DNA of 64,000 nt from Spirochaetales bacterium (GTDB taxonomy: Bacteria > Spirochaetota > Spirochaetia > Sphaerochaetales > Sphaerochaetaceae), in contig JAAYIV010000035.1 of NCBI GenBank assembly GCA_012523305.1, positions 1 through 64,000 of the forward strand, written 5' to 3'. The notes under the pieces were generated by a model. It was given only the letters and a program-made list of their open reading frames with translations, had not been told where the DNA came from and searched no databases. Made by a program: the position numbers and the translations under genes. Below, in pieces: positions 26,729-36,464 of this stretch; within the stretch, counting starts at the first letter, position 1, and every line of letters starts with the position of its first letter.

Positions 26729-27331
26729 CTAGAATTTCAGACTTGATAACAAATTGGTCAAAACATTAATGATAATCGAGATAATTACAAAACAGGCAAT
26801 CACCGATATCAGGGCTGTTGTCACAATCTTTCTAGTTGAGGTTTCTTTCCCTCTGAATATTTTCTTTAGTATGAAGTCATACATTCCTGAAAGCCAACCG
26901 TCTAACATTGCGATATATTGTATTGATTGGGGGTTTCGGTTATAGCAAAGGTAGAGCCTAATAGCTAATAATACTCCAAGGAATCCAATTGCATAGGCTC
27001 CGGCAGACCACCAAAGTGATTGAAGAATCAAGGCAAGAGCGTACCCTAGTGTGAGATTTCCTGTAATCGCATAACGTTGTAGAATTCTTTGTACGATACT
27101 CAGTGCGATAAGTGCAAATAGCGGACTGAAATCAATCCTCCTGGCCTTTAAAGGGATCAGTCGCTTGAAAAATCCTAAAAATGGATCAACGAGTTTTCCC
27201 AACAAGTCAATAAATGGTCCGCCAGTTTGTTCTGTACCTGGTAAACGAATCCATTGAACTATGATCCGAATAATTACCAAGTAATAATAGATGGAAATGA
27301 AGAATGCCAATATTCGGGCGAATTCCCGCAT
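26729..27331 (-). CDS. YggT family membrane protein
   Basis: A 200-residue membrane protein with two YggT repeats, each with a pair of transmembrane helices, seen in IVQWIRLPGTEQTGGPFIDL...DPFLGFFKRLIP in the first. YggT proteins have been tied to osmotic tolerance and, in other phyla, to division or organelle placement, but no activity is established. A strong AGGAGGT precedes the ATG. It lies 17 bases after dnaE and ten before recG in one transcript. Confidence 0.85.
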   Translation of the reverse strand: MREFARILAFFISIYYYLVIIRIIVQWIRLPGTEQTGGPFIDLLGKLVDPFLGFFKRLIPLKARRIDFSPLFALIALSIVQRILQRYAITGNLTLGYALALILQSLWWSAGAYAIGFLGVLLAIRLYLCYNRNPQSIQYIAMLDGWLSGMYDFILKKIFRGKETSTRKIVTTALISVIACFVIISIIINVLTNLLSSLKF

Positions 27332-27348
27332 GGATTACCTCCTAGGTA

Positions 27349-30300
27349 CTAATCAAACCAGACTGAAGCGACCGCCTGATTTTCTTTAAGGTCAGCGATC
27401 AAATGTTCGTCATAACCGACAGAAAACTCTCTTGCCGCTCTTATGACTGTCGTTTTTGCATGTGCTTCTTGCTGCTGTTCCGTATGTAAAGTCGGTTCTT
27501 CCATGATATGGAGTAACACAGAACACGGACCTGAATATGTTATACATATATCTCGTAAATCGTGAAGTATTTTTTGATTGCACAAATCTTTTACTAAGGC
27601 TATATGAGCTTCCCTGACAGCTTCCGGTTCGAGTTTTTCCGGCTCAACAATATGTTCAATGATATAAGAGAGTTTATCTTGACGGGATTCAAACTTGCCT
27701 TTGAACCCGTATATGCCATCTGTTTTAATTGTTCCTTCGAAATCTTTATATATCTTAGGAAACACCACTGCTTCGATCGAACCGTTAAAATCAGAAAGTT
27801 GAAGGAACGCCATCCTATCACCCGAACCATTTTTCGTAATAATTTCCCGGAAGCTATTTACCATCGCAACAAGATTGACGGACCTGCCCTTAGGCAGTCT
27901 CTCCTGGTGTCCAAGATTGACGGTCACACACCGCTTGTGGACATCGCGATAAAAATCCATCGGATGACCGGACACATAGAATCCCAATAACTCACGTTCG
28001 GTATCAAGTTTTTCAAGCAATGTGGAATCCTCGACTTCGGTCATCTCAAATGTATCCAGAGAGGCTTCTTCTTCTGCATCAAACAGAGAGACTTGTCCAT
28101 ACATTTCATTCTCATGGCGTACTTGGACATACTTTACAGCTTGCTCTACATTAGCCAATAATGTAGGTCGATTGGTTCCCATCCCATCGAAAGCTCCCGC
28201 TTTTATCAAGGATTCGAGCAATTTGGAATTGAGCACCCTTGCTTCACACCGGTATAAAAAATCGATAAAGTTGGTAAAATGTCCGTTTATCGCGCGTTCT
28301 TTTAGAATACTTTCGACGGCAGCAGCCCCAACATTCTTAATCCCTTGCAGGCCATAGATGATTTTATTATCAGAGACATTGAAATGTTTATCCGAATGAT
28401 TTATCGATGGAGGTGAAATTGCGATTCCCATCGACTTGGCTTCATTGATATATAACGAAAACTTATCCGGATCATTTATTTCATTGGTAAGGTTCGCTGC
28501 CATGAACTCAGCAGGGTAGTTCGCTTTGAGATATGCCGTGCGATATGCAACGACTGAATAAGCTGCAGCGTGTGATTTATTGAAACCATAGCCTGCAAAT
28601 GGAAGCAGCATCTCGAAAATCCCCTCGGCCAACTGTTTTGAGTATCCACTTTTCTGTGCACCTTCAATGAAGCTGGCTTTTTCTTTTTCCATTACTTCAG
28701 CTTTTTTCTTACCCATTGCCCGACGTAACAGATCCGCGTGCCCCAATGAATACCCGGCTATTATTTGGGCAACTTTCATGACTTGCTCTTGATAGACGAT
28801 CACCCCATAGGTTGTTTTCAAAGGAGGTTCGAGATCAGGATGAAAATACTCGATAGGTTTCAATCCGTTCTTTGAGTCGGTGAATTTTGGGATATAGGCC
28901 ATTGGTCCGGGTCTGAAAAGTGCGTTCAAAGCAACCAGGTCTTCAATCGAATTCGGTTTTGCCTCTTTAAGGATGCGTTGCATGCCGGCACTTTCAAATT
29001 GGAAGACTCCCGCACTATCTCCCCGTGACAACATTTCAAAAGTGGCCGTGTCGTGTTCATCTATTTGCGTGATATCGAATGACGGATCTCTTTTCTTTAT
29101 CAAATCTTCGGTGTGTTTGATCAGTGTAAGCGTTTTCAAACCAAGAAAATCCATCTTCACCAATCCGCAACCTTCCAACATATCCATTGTGTATTGGGTG
29201 GAAACGGCTTCTGTTTTGGCATCCCAGTACAGTGGCACGTAATCTACAAGTTTCGTTTTCCCGATTACGACTCCAGCAGCGTGGGTTGAGATATGGCGGT
29301 TTAATCCTTCAAGGCGTTTTGCGACGTCAAAGAGTTCGGCGTAAATGCCGCCTTTCGCTACCAATTCTTGCAAATCGGGGGTAAATTCCAATGCTCCTTC
29401 AACGGACAACTTTCTTGGCTTTCCCGTCTCTTCATTCATAGGTAATTCGTCGGGAACCAAACCCACTATTCTCGTGGCTTCTGCGAAAGGGATATCCAAA
29501 GCTCGTGCTACATCTTTAAGAACAGCCTTTACCTTTAACGTACCGAACGTCGCAATCTGAGCTACTCTATCAGTACCGTACTTTCCTGTAACGTAATCTA
29601 TTACTTCCTGTCTGCGTTCGAAACAGAAGTCAATGTCAAAATCAGGCATCGATACCCGTTCGGGATTGAGAAACCGCTCGAACAGCAAATCATATTTGAT
29701 CGGATCGATATCGGTGATGGTCATGGCGTAGGCAACTATCGATCCTGCTCCGGATCCTCTTCCGGGGCCTACCGGTATATCATGTTGTTTTGCCCAATAG
29801 ATGAAATCCCATACTATCAAGAAATAACCGGTGAATCCCATACTGATAATTATGTCCAGCTCATAATCAAGGCGGTTTTGCAGCTCATCGGTTATCACGG
29901 GATAGCGTTTTTTCATACCATCATAGGCAATATGGCGTAAATACTCATCGGGGTTATCAAACTCCGGTGGTATTTGATAATCGGGTAATTGCGGTCCCGG
30001 CTGGCTTATCGTTACATTACATCGTTCGGCTATTTTTACTGAGTTCTCAATTGCTTCGGGAATCCAAGAAAACAATTCGGACATTTGTCCGGGACTTTTC
30101 ATATAGAATTCTTCGGTCTCGAATCTCATCCGATTCGTGTCGTTTTTTTTACGGTTCGTTCCGATACATAACACGATATCATGAGCATTGGCATCCGATG
30201 CTTCGATGTAATGGATATCATTAGTTGCCACGACAGGAATCCCGGTTTCTCGTGAAAGCTTTACCAAATCTTTGTTTACCGGTTTTTGGATCGCTATGCC

Positions 30301-30837
30301 GTGGTCTTGGAGTTCAAGATAGAATCGATTTCCATCGAAGATCGACGCATATGCTAAAGCACGTTCTTTCGCCCGATCGTAATTTCCTTCAGCCAACAGC
30401 GTCGGGATTTCTCCGGCCAGGCAAGCCGAGAGACAGATCAATCCTTTGTTGTGATTTCTAAGTAACTCGTCATCAATCCTTGGTTTATAATAGAATCCTT
30501 CAGTATAAGAAACAGAGTTGAGTACCATCAGGTTTCGATACCCTTCTTCGTTCATTGCCAACAGAATAAGGTGATAGTAGCGGGTATTGTTCGCTGTTGC
30601 TGTTTTTTCTGTGTGTGATTCCGGATTCACATAGAATTCACAGCCGACGATCGGATTGATTCCTGCAGCCTTACAGTCAATATAGAAGCGTAAAACTCCA
30701 AACATATTCCCATGGTCGGTGATGGCCAAATGTTTCATTCCGAATTGTTTTGCTTTTTCGATGTAGCGTTTTATCGGAGCTGCTCCATCAAGCAGTGAAT
30801 AGTCGGTATGGTTGTGTAGATGAATAAACTCGGGCAT
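27349..30837 (-). CDS. dnaE: DNA polymerase III alpha subunit
   Basis: Replicative polymerase of the DnaE type, 1162 residues. The N-terminal PHP domain opens with HNHTDYSLLDGAAP and keeps most metal-binding histidines (ITDHGN, NDIHY). The polymerase core includes GPGRGSGAGS and the catalytic PDFDIDFCFERR. A helix-hairpin-helix region (YGLQGIKNVGAAAVESIL) and an OB domain follow (NLVAMVNSFREIITKNG). The C-terminal region is short but normal. AGGAGGAGG precedes the ATG. Its own promoter lies ~25 bases upstream, and it leads the dnaE-yggT-recG-rsmD-thioesterase operon. Confidence 0.96.
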   Translation of the reverse strand: MPEFIHLHNHTDYSLLDGAAPIKRYIEKAKQFGMKHLAITDHGNMFGVLRFYIDCKAAGINPIVGCEFYVNPESHTEKTATANNTRYYHLILLAMNEEGYRNLMVLNSVSYTEGFYYKPRIDDELLRNHNKGLICLSACLAGEIPTLLAEGNYDRAKERALAYASIFDGNRFYLELQDHGIAIQKPVNKDLVKLSRETGIPVVATNDIHYIEASDANAHDIVLCIGTNRKKNDTNRMRFETEEFYMKSPGQMSELFSWIPEAIENSVKIAERCNVTISQPGPQLPDYQIPPEFDNPDEYLRHIAYDGMKKRYPVITDELQNRLDYELDIIISMGFTGYFLIVWDFIYWAKQHDIPVGPGRGSGAGSIVAYAMTITDIDPIKYDLLFERFLNPERVSMPDFDIDFCFERRQEVIDYVTGKYGTDRVAQIATFGTLKVKAVLKDVARALDIPFAEATRIVGLVPDELPMNEETGKPRKLSVEGALEFTPDLQELVAKGGIYAELFDVAKRLEGLNRHISTHAAGVVIGKTKLVDYVPLYWDAKTEAVSTQYTMDMLEGCGLVKMDFLGLKTLTLIKHTEDLIKKRDPSFDITQIDEHDTATFEMLSRGDSAGVFQFESAGMQRILKEAKPNSIEDLVALNALFRPGPMAYIPKFTDSKNGLKPIEYFHPDLEPPLKTTYGVIVYQEQVMKVAQIIAGYSLGHADLLRRAMGKKKAEVMEKEKASFIEGAQKSGYSKQLAEGIFEMLLPFAGYGFNKSHAAAYSVVAYRTAYLKANYPAEFMAANLTNEINDPDKFSLYINEAKSMGIAISPPSINHSDKHFNVSDNKIIYGLQGIKNVGAAAVESILKERAINGHFTNFIDFLYRCEARVLNSKLLESLIKAGAFDGMGTNRPTLLANVEQAVKYVQVRHENEMYGQVSLFDAEEEASLDTFEMTEVEDSTLLEKLDTERELLGFYVSGHPMDFYRDVHKRCVTVNLGHQERLPKGRSVNLVAMVNSFREIITKNGSGDRMAFLQLSDFNGSIEAVVFPKIYKDFEGTIKTDGIYGFKGKFESRQDKLSYIIEHIVEPEKLEPEAVREAHIALVKDLCNQKILHDLRDICITYSGPCSVLLHIMEEPTLHTEQQQEAHAKTTVIRAAREFSVGYDEHLIADLKENQAVASVWFD

Positions 30838-30858
30838 GCCTCCTCCTGAACAGAGGCC

Positions 30859-30887
30859 ATTGTAGCATAAGTAGACCTCATACGTAA
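30859..30887 (-). promoter_or_regulatory. dnaE promoter
   Basis: Minus strand: TTACGT (30887-30882), 17 bases, TACAAT (30864-30859), then ~20 bases including the AGGAGG ribosome binding site. It occupies the 63-base gap after the XDH-like FAD gene, so dnaE need not depend on that upstream operon. Confidence 0.6.
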
Positions 30888-30900
30888 CCTGTGTCCAGGG

Positions 30901-31788
30901 CTAACGCTCTGCTAAACTTTGGGTGTTCAGCTGATGCAATGCCATTTCAAAGATTCGCCTTACTCGTTCTTTTTGTAGTGCTGAAATAGTGGTGTTTGTA
31001 CTTTCAATAGCTTCAATAAGAACTTTGGCTATCCTTAGTATTTGCTGTGCAGAGAATGGGAGCATCGTTCCACGAGCTAATACCTCGATATCTTGGAACT
31101 GATGGAAGCCGCCATATGGTAAGGTCACACAAAAACGAAAGTTCGTAATAACCGACTGATTATATGAACAGACAAGGGTTAGCGATACGGTTTCATCTGG
31201 AATGACCATCGGATTGCCGGAGCAAAAGAAATAGGAGAAATCTTCGTGATCAAAACCCATCCTCACCCGAGTGATCACTTCGTTTTTCGCTATAAGGAGA
31301 CGACCGTTACGATCATATAACTTGCCCGTGGGAACCCATCTGGATTCTGTGTGCGGAGCGTCTAGTTTTTTCAATTCTATCTCAGTATTCAACACCGCCA
31401 ATGTCCCGGAAATTGCCAAACGGATATCAGGAGTACATAACGCACCCCCAATTGTCGCTTGTTTACGTACGATTCTGGTACCAAGTTCATGAAGGGTCTG
31501 AGTCAGGGGGTCGGGGACAATTTGCTTTCCAATCGAAGCCAATTGATTCAGCGTTACCATGGGTCCCACTTCAAGGTATCTGTCGGTTCTGTTGATTCTC
31601 TTAAAATCCGGAATCTCTCTCAGCGATATGATGTCGTAACTGTCTTTTGTCGGATAATAGTCATGCCTGCTCATGATGTATGTCCCACCGGCCCAATATA
31701 TGGCATTCCTAAATCTTGTGGCTGCGGATACGAGATCTCTCATTGTTTTTGGCACATGGATTGCTGGAGATCTAATTCCTTCGTACAC
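30901..31788 (-). CDS. XDH-family FAD-binding subunit
   Basis: Medium subunit of a xanthine dehydrogenase/CO dehydrogenase-type complex, 295 residues. The FAD-binding signatures are present: NAIYWAGGTYIMSR (usual AGGTDL position) and KQATIGGALCTPDIR (TIGG). The C-terminal CO-deh-flavoprotein domain follows, though weakly conserved. It would pass electrons from the [2Fe-2S] subunit to NAD or another acceptor. It overlaps the [2Fe-2S] gene upstream by 17 bases. The set's large subunit is unusual (see that entry), so the substrate is unknown. Confidence 0.8.
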   Translation of the reverse strand: MYEGIRSPAIHVPKTMRDLVSAATRFRNAIYWAGGTYIMSRHDYYPTKDSYDIISLREIPDFKRINRTDRYLEVGPMVTLNQLASIGKQIVPDPLTQTLHELGTRIVRKQATIGGALCTPDIRLAISGTLAVLNTEIELKKLDAPHTESRWVPTGKLYDRNGRLLIAKNEVITRVRMGFDHEDFSYFFCSGNPMVIPDETVSLTLVCSYNQSVITNFRFCVTLPYGGFHQFQDIEVLARGTMLPFSAQQILRIAKVLIEAIESTNTTISALQKERVRRIFEMALHQLNTQSLAER

Positions 31789-32284
31789 GTCTGCGCCTCC
31801 GGTAATTCGCTGCGGAATTGAAAATTTCTACAAGCTCCCGAGCATCCAGGCATGTGCATCTGTTCAAGCTCAATTCTTTGATAATGGTCTCATCTTCCAG
31901 ACTTGAATCGTTATCTTCCCCTTCGCTTGGCTTTCCAATCGTTCTGAGTAACGATTCGAATATCAGCGTTTTCGAAGGAAAGCACAGCGGGCAAGGTTGG
32001 CTTTTCGCATCTTCGTATGCACGTTCCAAATCATGCCAGAAACGGGTTTTTTTATAGCCTTCGAATGTGGTTATGTGTGCGTCGCGTAATCGAAAAGCGG
32101 GTATCAAACATGATAGGACGGCTTCATCATTCATCAACACCACGCAATTGCCACAATTGCCATCACGACATCTAGCATTAAACTGTGAGGATTCTACGTC
32201 TTCCATGAGAATCAGATTCAACGGTTTATTAGAATTAACCATGAGCAATGTTCGTTTGCCATCGATAAAGCATTCTATTTTCAT
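31772..32284 (-). CDS. XDH-family [2Fe-2S] subunit
   Basis: Small electron-transfer subunit, 170 residues, with two [2Fe-2S] clusters. All eight cysteines are present: plant-ferredoxin type C-x4-C-x2-C-x11-C (CRDGNCGNC...LSC) and a second site CPLC...CTC. The second site departs from the usual GFCTPG and CRCTGY sequences, reading CPLCFPS and RCTCLDA. It lies directly behind the large subunit (stop and start within one base) and overlaps the FAD subunit, which is tight coupling. Intact cysteines argue that the complex still moves electrons. Confidence 0.8.
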   Translation of the reverse strand: MKIECFIDGKRTLLMVNSNKPLNLILMEDVESSQFNARCRDGNCGNCVVLMNDEAVLSCLIPAFRLRDAHITTFEGYKKTRFWHDLERAYEDAKSQPCPLCFPSKTLIFESLLRTIGKPSEGEDNDSSLEDETIIKELSLNRCTCLDARELVEIFNSAANYRRRRRVRRN

Positions 32285-34267
32285 TCAATTTTCCCTAATA
32301 TAGGCGACAAGATCATCGCCTGTTATCGGTAATGAACTCACATCGTTATTCAAAGCTTGGCTCAATGCCGATGTTAGAGCCGCCATAACCATTCCTTTCA
32401 AAGCTTGATGGGCAGAACTAGGCGCAACAGTATGATTCTGATCTTCAATATAAATCTCTAAAGAAGATTCCCTGCCTTTTTCACTTGTGAACCTGGCATT
32501 ACATCCTAGCACAGCGGAGATAATCGCTTGTCTGCAAGATGCTTTCAAAGCTTCTTTGTCATGGGCATTCGCAAATGATAAATGACACCAGATATGGCGA
32601 ATATCAACTTGAAGGGTAACGGTGTTTACCTCTAGTTCCAAGACTAACGTTCCCCAATATCCACTGGAAAACAATGGTTCGGATGTTTTGATGACATCCC
32701 TTACGGTACATGATTCTATGATGGGCAATGGATCTTGGAACCTTCGTTTCTTTATCTTGCTACAGCAATATTGCAGCATTGCACATGTATGGGTAATATC
32801 TTCCATCAGTACATTGGGTCCACTGTCCAAAATTGTCGATGTATCACCCCGTATTATCTCAATAGAGCCTCCTTCCAATGCCAGTTCTTCTTTTATGATG
32901 GTACGCCATAGATCGGTTACATGATCAGGGCTAAGATGTCCGCAATGGACCATCACCCTGTTATTCGTATCAAGTTTCAAAGAAACAGAGTATCGATTCA
33001 AAAATGGAAAGGAAGCGCTGAATCCGCTAATTCCCGATGCACAGGCGATCCCGACACCTCGTGAATAGTTGATGAACGTCGACAGTGGATTGCGGACCCT
33101 CCTCTGAAGTTCATACACAGCATTGTGACGTGCGAAGTCACTGATAGTGCAGACTTCTCCGATAATATCACGTAATTTGGATAAAGGCAGAGTTTCAACT
33201 ATAGTAGATCGCTTATCATTGTCTTCATAATATTTTATCCGCCAGTTTGCCGGATTGGATTGGGAACCTTTTGCCAAGGCAGAAGCATGGGCTTCTGTTG
33301 AAAATACGGCGGCAGAATAACCGAGATCTCCAAAAAAATTGGCTGGAGGCGCATCTGATGTGTTGCAGATTATCTTAATCGAACATGCTTCCAATGGATA
33401 AAATGGAAGCAATCCGGCTTTCATCTGATTGGCCAATTCATCGGAAAATAATATGGTAGCACCGCACTCTATGGTTGCCACGATCTCTTCTGCGATTGGT
33501 CTGCTTTCAGCATCCAAAGCAGTCTTGCGTTGAATAGAAAAAGATGGTTTACAGGTGGGATACCTAGATCCTAACTGCACAGGACGTTTTGATTTGAGTG
33601 ATGCAATAGCTGCGATGCTTGCAAGAACTGACGAATTGACAAGGTGTTCATCTTTTGTCGTGTAGTAGGGTAAGGCTTGAACGACGATATCTTTTGGATC
33701 CTTTGCACATGCAGCGGCAACCGAATCAACCACATGGAATGGCCATTGAGTTGGCACTTCAATTCGTAATGCGGTATCTACGGTCGAGCAACGGGCATAT
33801 TTAACCATGAATTCTTGGGTGCATTCACGACGGTCTTTATATGTGCGTTCGAAATATGATGCAGCTTGTGTCGTTAACTGATGTAAGTTCCCCCAACCCG
33901 ATTCATAGACCTTCGGTTGTTGTTTCTCACTTCGGCCCAATGACGACGTATCCATACCCGGCAATTGGTATTCAACCTCAATCTCGCGAGCTTTGACCTC
34001 AACAGTTTCGGCATCGGGACCAAAAATAGCCAACATCGGTTGCCCGCGATATTCAATGGTTGAAGTGGAAAAAATTCTATAGGGTTCCCCCAGAACATCG
34101 ATTGTTTGGGATCCGGGAATATCTTTGGCAGTGATGACGAGAAAACGACTGTCCAGTTCTGGCAGCGTGGTTTTTAACACAATGCCGGAATCGATGGTCG
34201 ACCGTACTATTATCCCATGCAGCATTCCCGGTTTGAGTCCGGTTGGACGCTGAACTTTTTCTGCCAT
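32285..34267 (-). CDS. Divergent XDH-family molybdopterin-type large subunit
   Basis: About 660 residues with the xanthine dehydrogenase/aldehyde oxidase plan: an a/b hammerhead domain (ITAKDIPG...) then the large catalytic fold. The usual cofactor motifs are replaced. GGGFGGK is not seen. AFRGFG reads NFFGDLG. The GQG motif reads HLSPDHVT. The C-terminal GVGE with the catalytic Glu is replaced near APSSAHQAL. It is also shorter than the usual ~750. I infer that it may not hold molybdenum in the standard way. The start at 34267 has AAAGGGG upstream and fits the promoter; an ATG at 34288 opens a longer reading without a ribosome binding site. Confidence 0.7.
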   Translation of the reverse strand: MAEKVQRPTGLKPGMLHGIIVRSTIDSGIVLKTTLPELDSRFLVITAKDIPGSQTIDVLGEPYRIFSTSTIEYRGQPMLAIFGPDAETVEVKAREIEVEYQLPGMDTSSLGRSEKQQPKVYESGWGNLHQLTTQAASYFERTYKDRRECTQEFMVKYARCSTVDTALRIEVPTQWPFHVVDSVAAACAKDPKDIVVQALPYYTTKDEHLVNSSVLASIAAIASLKSKRPVQLGSRYPTCKPSFSIQRKTALDAESRPIAEEIVATIECGATILFSDELANQMKAGLLPFYPLEACSIKIICNTSDAPPANFFGDLGYSAAVFSTEAHASALAKGSQSNPANWRIKYYEDNDKRSTIVETLPLSKLRDIIGEVCTISDFARHNAVYELQRRVRNPLSTFINYSRGVGIACASGISGFSASFPFLNRYSVSLKLDTNNRVMVHCGHLSPDHVTDLWRTIIKEELALEGGSIEIIRGDTSTILDSGPNVLMEDITHTCAMLQYCCSKIKKRRFQDPLPIIESCTVRDVIKTSEPLFSSGYWGTLVLELEVNTVTLQVDIRHIWCHLSFANAHDKEALKASCRQAIISAVLGCNARFTSEKGRESSLEIYIEDQNHTVAPSSAHQALKGMVMAALTSALSQALNNDVSSLPITGDDLVAYIREN

Positions 34268-34292
34268 TTGATTAATGACCCCTTTCATATCA

Positions 34293-34349
34293 AAATTACC
34301 ATTTTGCTATGTCTAGCGCAATGGCAAAACCCGGTAAAGTAGGTATACT
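34293..34349. promoter_or_regulatory. Divergent promoters of the XDH-like set and ligA
   Basis: Minus strand: TTGCGC (34321-34316), 17 bases, TAATTT (34298-34293). Plus strand: TGGCAA (34322-34327), 16 bases, TATACT (34344-34349). The two -35 boxes abut, so the two operons are likely to compete or be co-controlled. The minus-strand start falls near 34288, which supports the internal start codon for the large subunit. Confidence 0.5.
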
Positions 34350-34386
34350 ATACGTCAGACGACACCGATAGGGAGGAACAGTATCG

Positions 34387-36447
34387 ATGGATATCGTCCA
34401 AGCGAAGAGAGAGTGGGAGCAATTAGCGCAACAACTAAGAGTGTGGCAATACGAATACTATGTTAAGGCCGCTCCTTCTATAAGCGATAGCGAATACGAT
34501 CGAGTATTTGATCGGTTGGTAGCGTTGGAACATGATTATCCCGAATTGAGTGTTGAAGATTCACCTTCCAAACGCGTCGGTAGCGATCTGGATTCCAGTT
34601 TCCCTGAAGTTTCTCATTCAATCGCGGTGTTAAGTCTCGACAAAGCATATTCGGATGACGCTGTTCTACAATGGATCGATCGATGTGAACAGAAAGGAAC
34701 GAGAGAACTTTCATTCGTCATTGAAGAAAAGATTGACGGTATCTCTATTGTTTTGTACTACGAAAAAGGAATCTTAAAACGTGCGGTAACCAGGGGGAAT
34801 GGTTTTGTTGGCAATGATGTGACAGCTAACATCAAGACGATTGGCTCGGTGCCGCTTTCCCTACCCGAAGAAATAGACATCGCAGTACGCGGAGAAATAT
34901 ATCTGGAGCGTGTTGATTTCGACCGGTTAAACAAAAACTCGGAACTCCCCTATGCCAATCCAAGGAATCTGGCAGCTGGAACCATTAGGCGTAATAAGAG
35001 CAGCGAAGTGGCTAAAGTCCCTCTGAAAATATTCGTCTATGAAGGGTTTTGGTCGAAAAGTGAGGAACAACCAACCCATCATGTACAGATTTTAACTGAA
35101 CTGATCAGATTGGGATTCAGAGTGAATCCATCTTTCGCGATATTTGCCAATACGGCGATAAAAGCTAAAGAATTATGTGGGAACATTGTTACGGGGAGTA
35201 CGATAACAGGTTCTTTTACCGATCTTGCCGATTATATCCATCACGCCACAACCAATCGCAAACATCTTGAGTACGATATCGATGGCTTGGTCATTAAAGT
35301 GGGAGAATTGGCCATGAGGGAACAGTTGGGATATACTGGACACCATCCTCGTTGGGCTATTGCTTTTAAATTTGAAGCTCCTGAGGCCTTGACTACGATC
35401 CAAGCCATAGATGTACAGGTAGGAAGAACAGGGAGAATCACACCGGTGGCAAGAGTCGAAAGCGTACCGATCGGAGGTTCTGTAGTCTCAAATATCACAT
35501 TACACAATCAAGACTACATCGACATGCTTGAACTTTCTTTGCAAGATGTTGTCGCCATATCGAAGAGAGGAGATGTTATCCCGGCAGTTGAGCGGGTTGT
35601 CGAAAAGAATTCATCAGGAAATAAGACTTGGAACATGCCAGCGCACTGTCCGGTTTGTCGTACCGCATTGATTACGAAAGGTGCCCATACTTTCTGTCCC
35701 AATACGGGTTGCCCCGATCAAGTTCTCGGCAGGATCATATTTTTTGTTGGTCGTGATCAGATGGATATTGCAGGGTTAGGCCCGGAAACCGTAAAATATC
35801 TCGTAGACAACCAATGTATCAAAGACATCGCCGATTTATATACATTTGACCCCGATCAACTTATTGGAAAAGCTGGATTTGGTGAGAAGAAAGTTGCATT
35901 GATCAAACAAGGATTGGCAGAGAGTAGACAAAAACCGTTTAAATATGTTTTGGTTTCATTAGGAATTCCTGAGTTTGGGAAGAAAGCTGTCGACTTGTTG
36001 ATTTCCAGTGGGATTTCTTCGATCGACAAGCTTTTGGCAATCGTTGATGCTGGCGATTCTGAACGATTGCTAGCCATTAAAGGCTTCGGACAGAAGACGG
36101 TCGATTCGCTGTTTGAATATCTTTCTGACCCGGTGATGCGTAAGAGAATCGAACAACTCCGAGAAGCACAGCTACAGTTTGAGCAAGGAAAGGAAACTGC
36201 TGGGCCAGCACAATCACACGTATTTTCGGGACAGACGTGGTGTGTCACCGGAAGTTTTGAGCATTTTTCACCTAGATCGCTTGCGCTTGAAGAAATTGAA
36301 AAGCGTGGTGGAAGGACAACCGGTTCAGTTACTGGTAAAACTACCCATTTATTGGCCGGTAGCGGAGCCGGTAGTAAGTTGGACCAAGCCCTAAAGCTCG
36401 GGATTACGGTTGTAGGTGAAGAAGATTTTATATCCTTGCTTGACTAA
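34387..36447 (+). CDS. ligA: NAD-dependent DNA ligase
   Basis: Seals nicks in replication and repair using NAD. Domain Ia (DSEYDRVFDRLVALE), the adenylation site with the reactive lysine K115 in EEKIDGIS, OB fold, a four-cysteine zinc finger (CPVCRTAL...CPNTGCP), helix-hairpin-helix repeats and a C-terminal BRCT domain (WCVTGSFEHF...) are all present in 686 residues, the standard length. GGGAGGAA precedes the ATG by eight bases. The aminotransferase gene follows after 17 bases with its own ribosome binding site, so they are probably cotranscribed. Confidence 0.96.
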   Translation: MDIVQAKREWEQLAQQLRVWQYEYYVKAAPSISDSEYDRVFDRLVALEHDYPELSVEDSPSKRVGSDLDSSFPEVSHSIAVLSLDKAYSDDAVLQWIDRCEQKGTRELSFVIEEKIDGISIVLYYEKGILKRAVTRGNGFVGNDVTANIKTIGSVPLSLPEEIDIAVRGEIYLERVDFDRLNKNSELPYANPRNLAAGTIRRNKSSEVAKVPLKIFVYEGFWSKSEEQPTHHVQILTELIRLGFRVNPSFAIFANTAIKAKELCGNIVTGSTITGSFTDLADYIHHATTNRKHLEYDIDGLVIKVGELAMREQLGYTGHHPRWAIAFKFEAPEALTTIQAIDVQVGRTGRITPVARVESVPIGGSVVSNITLHNQDYIDMLELSLQDVVAISKRGDVIPAVERVVEKNSSGNKTWNMPAHCPVCRTALITKGAHTFCPNTGCPDQVLGRIIFFVGRDQMDIAGLGPETVKYLVDNQCIKDIADLYTFDPDQLIGKAGFGEKKVALIKQGLAESRQKPFKYVLVSLGIPEFGKKAVDLLISSGISSIDKLLAIVDAGDSERLLAIKGFGQKTVDSLFEYLSDPVMRKRIEQLREAQLQFEQGKETAGPAQSHVFSGQTWCVTGSFEHFSPRSLALEEIEKRGGRTTGSVTGKTTHLLAGSGAGSKLDQALKLGITVVGEEDFISLLD

Positions 36448-36464
36448 AAAGGAGGAGTATCGTT

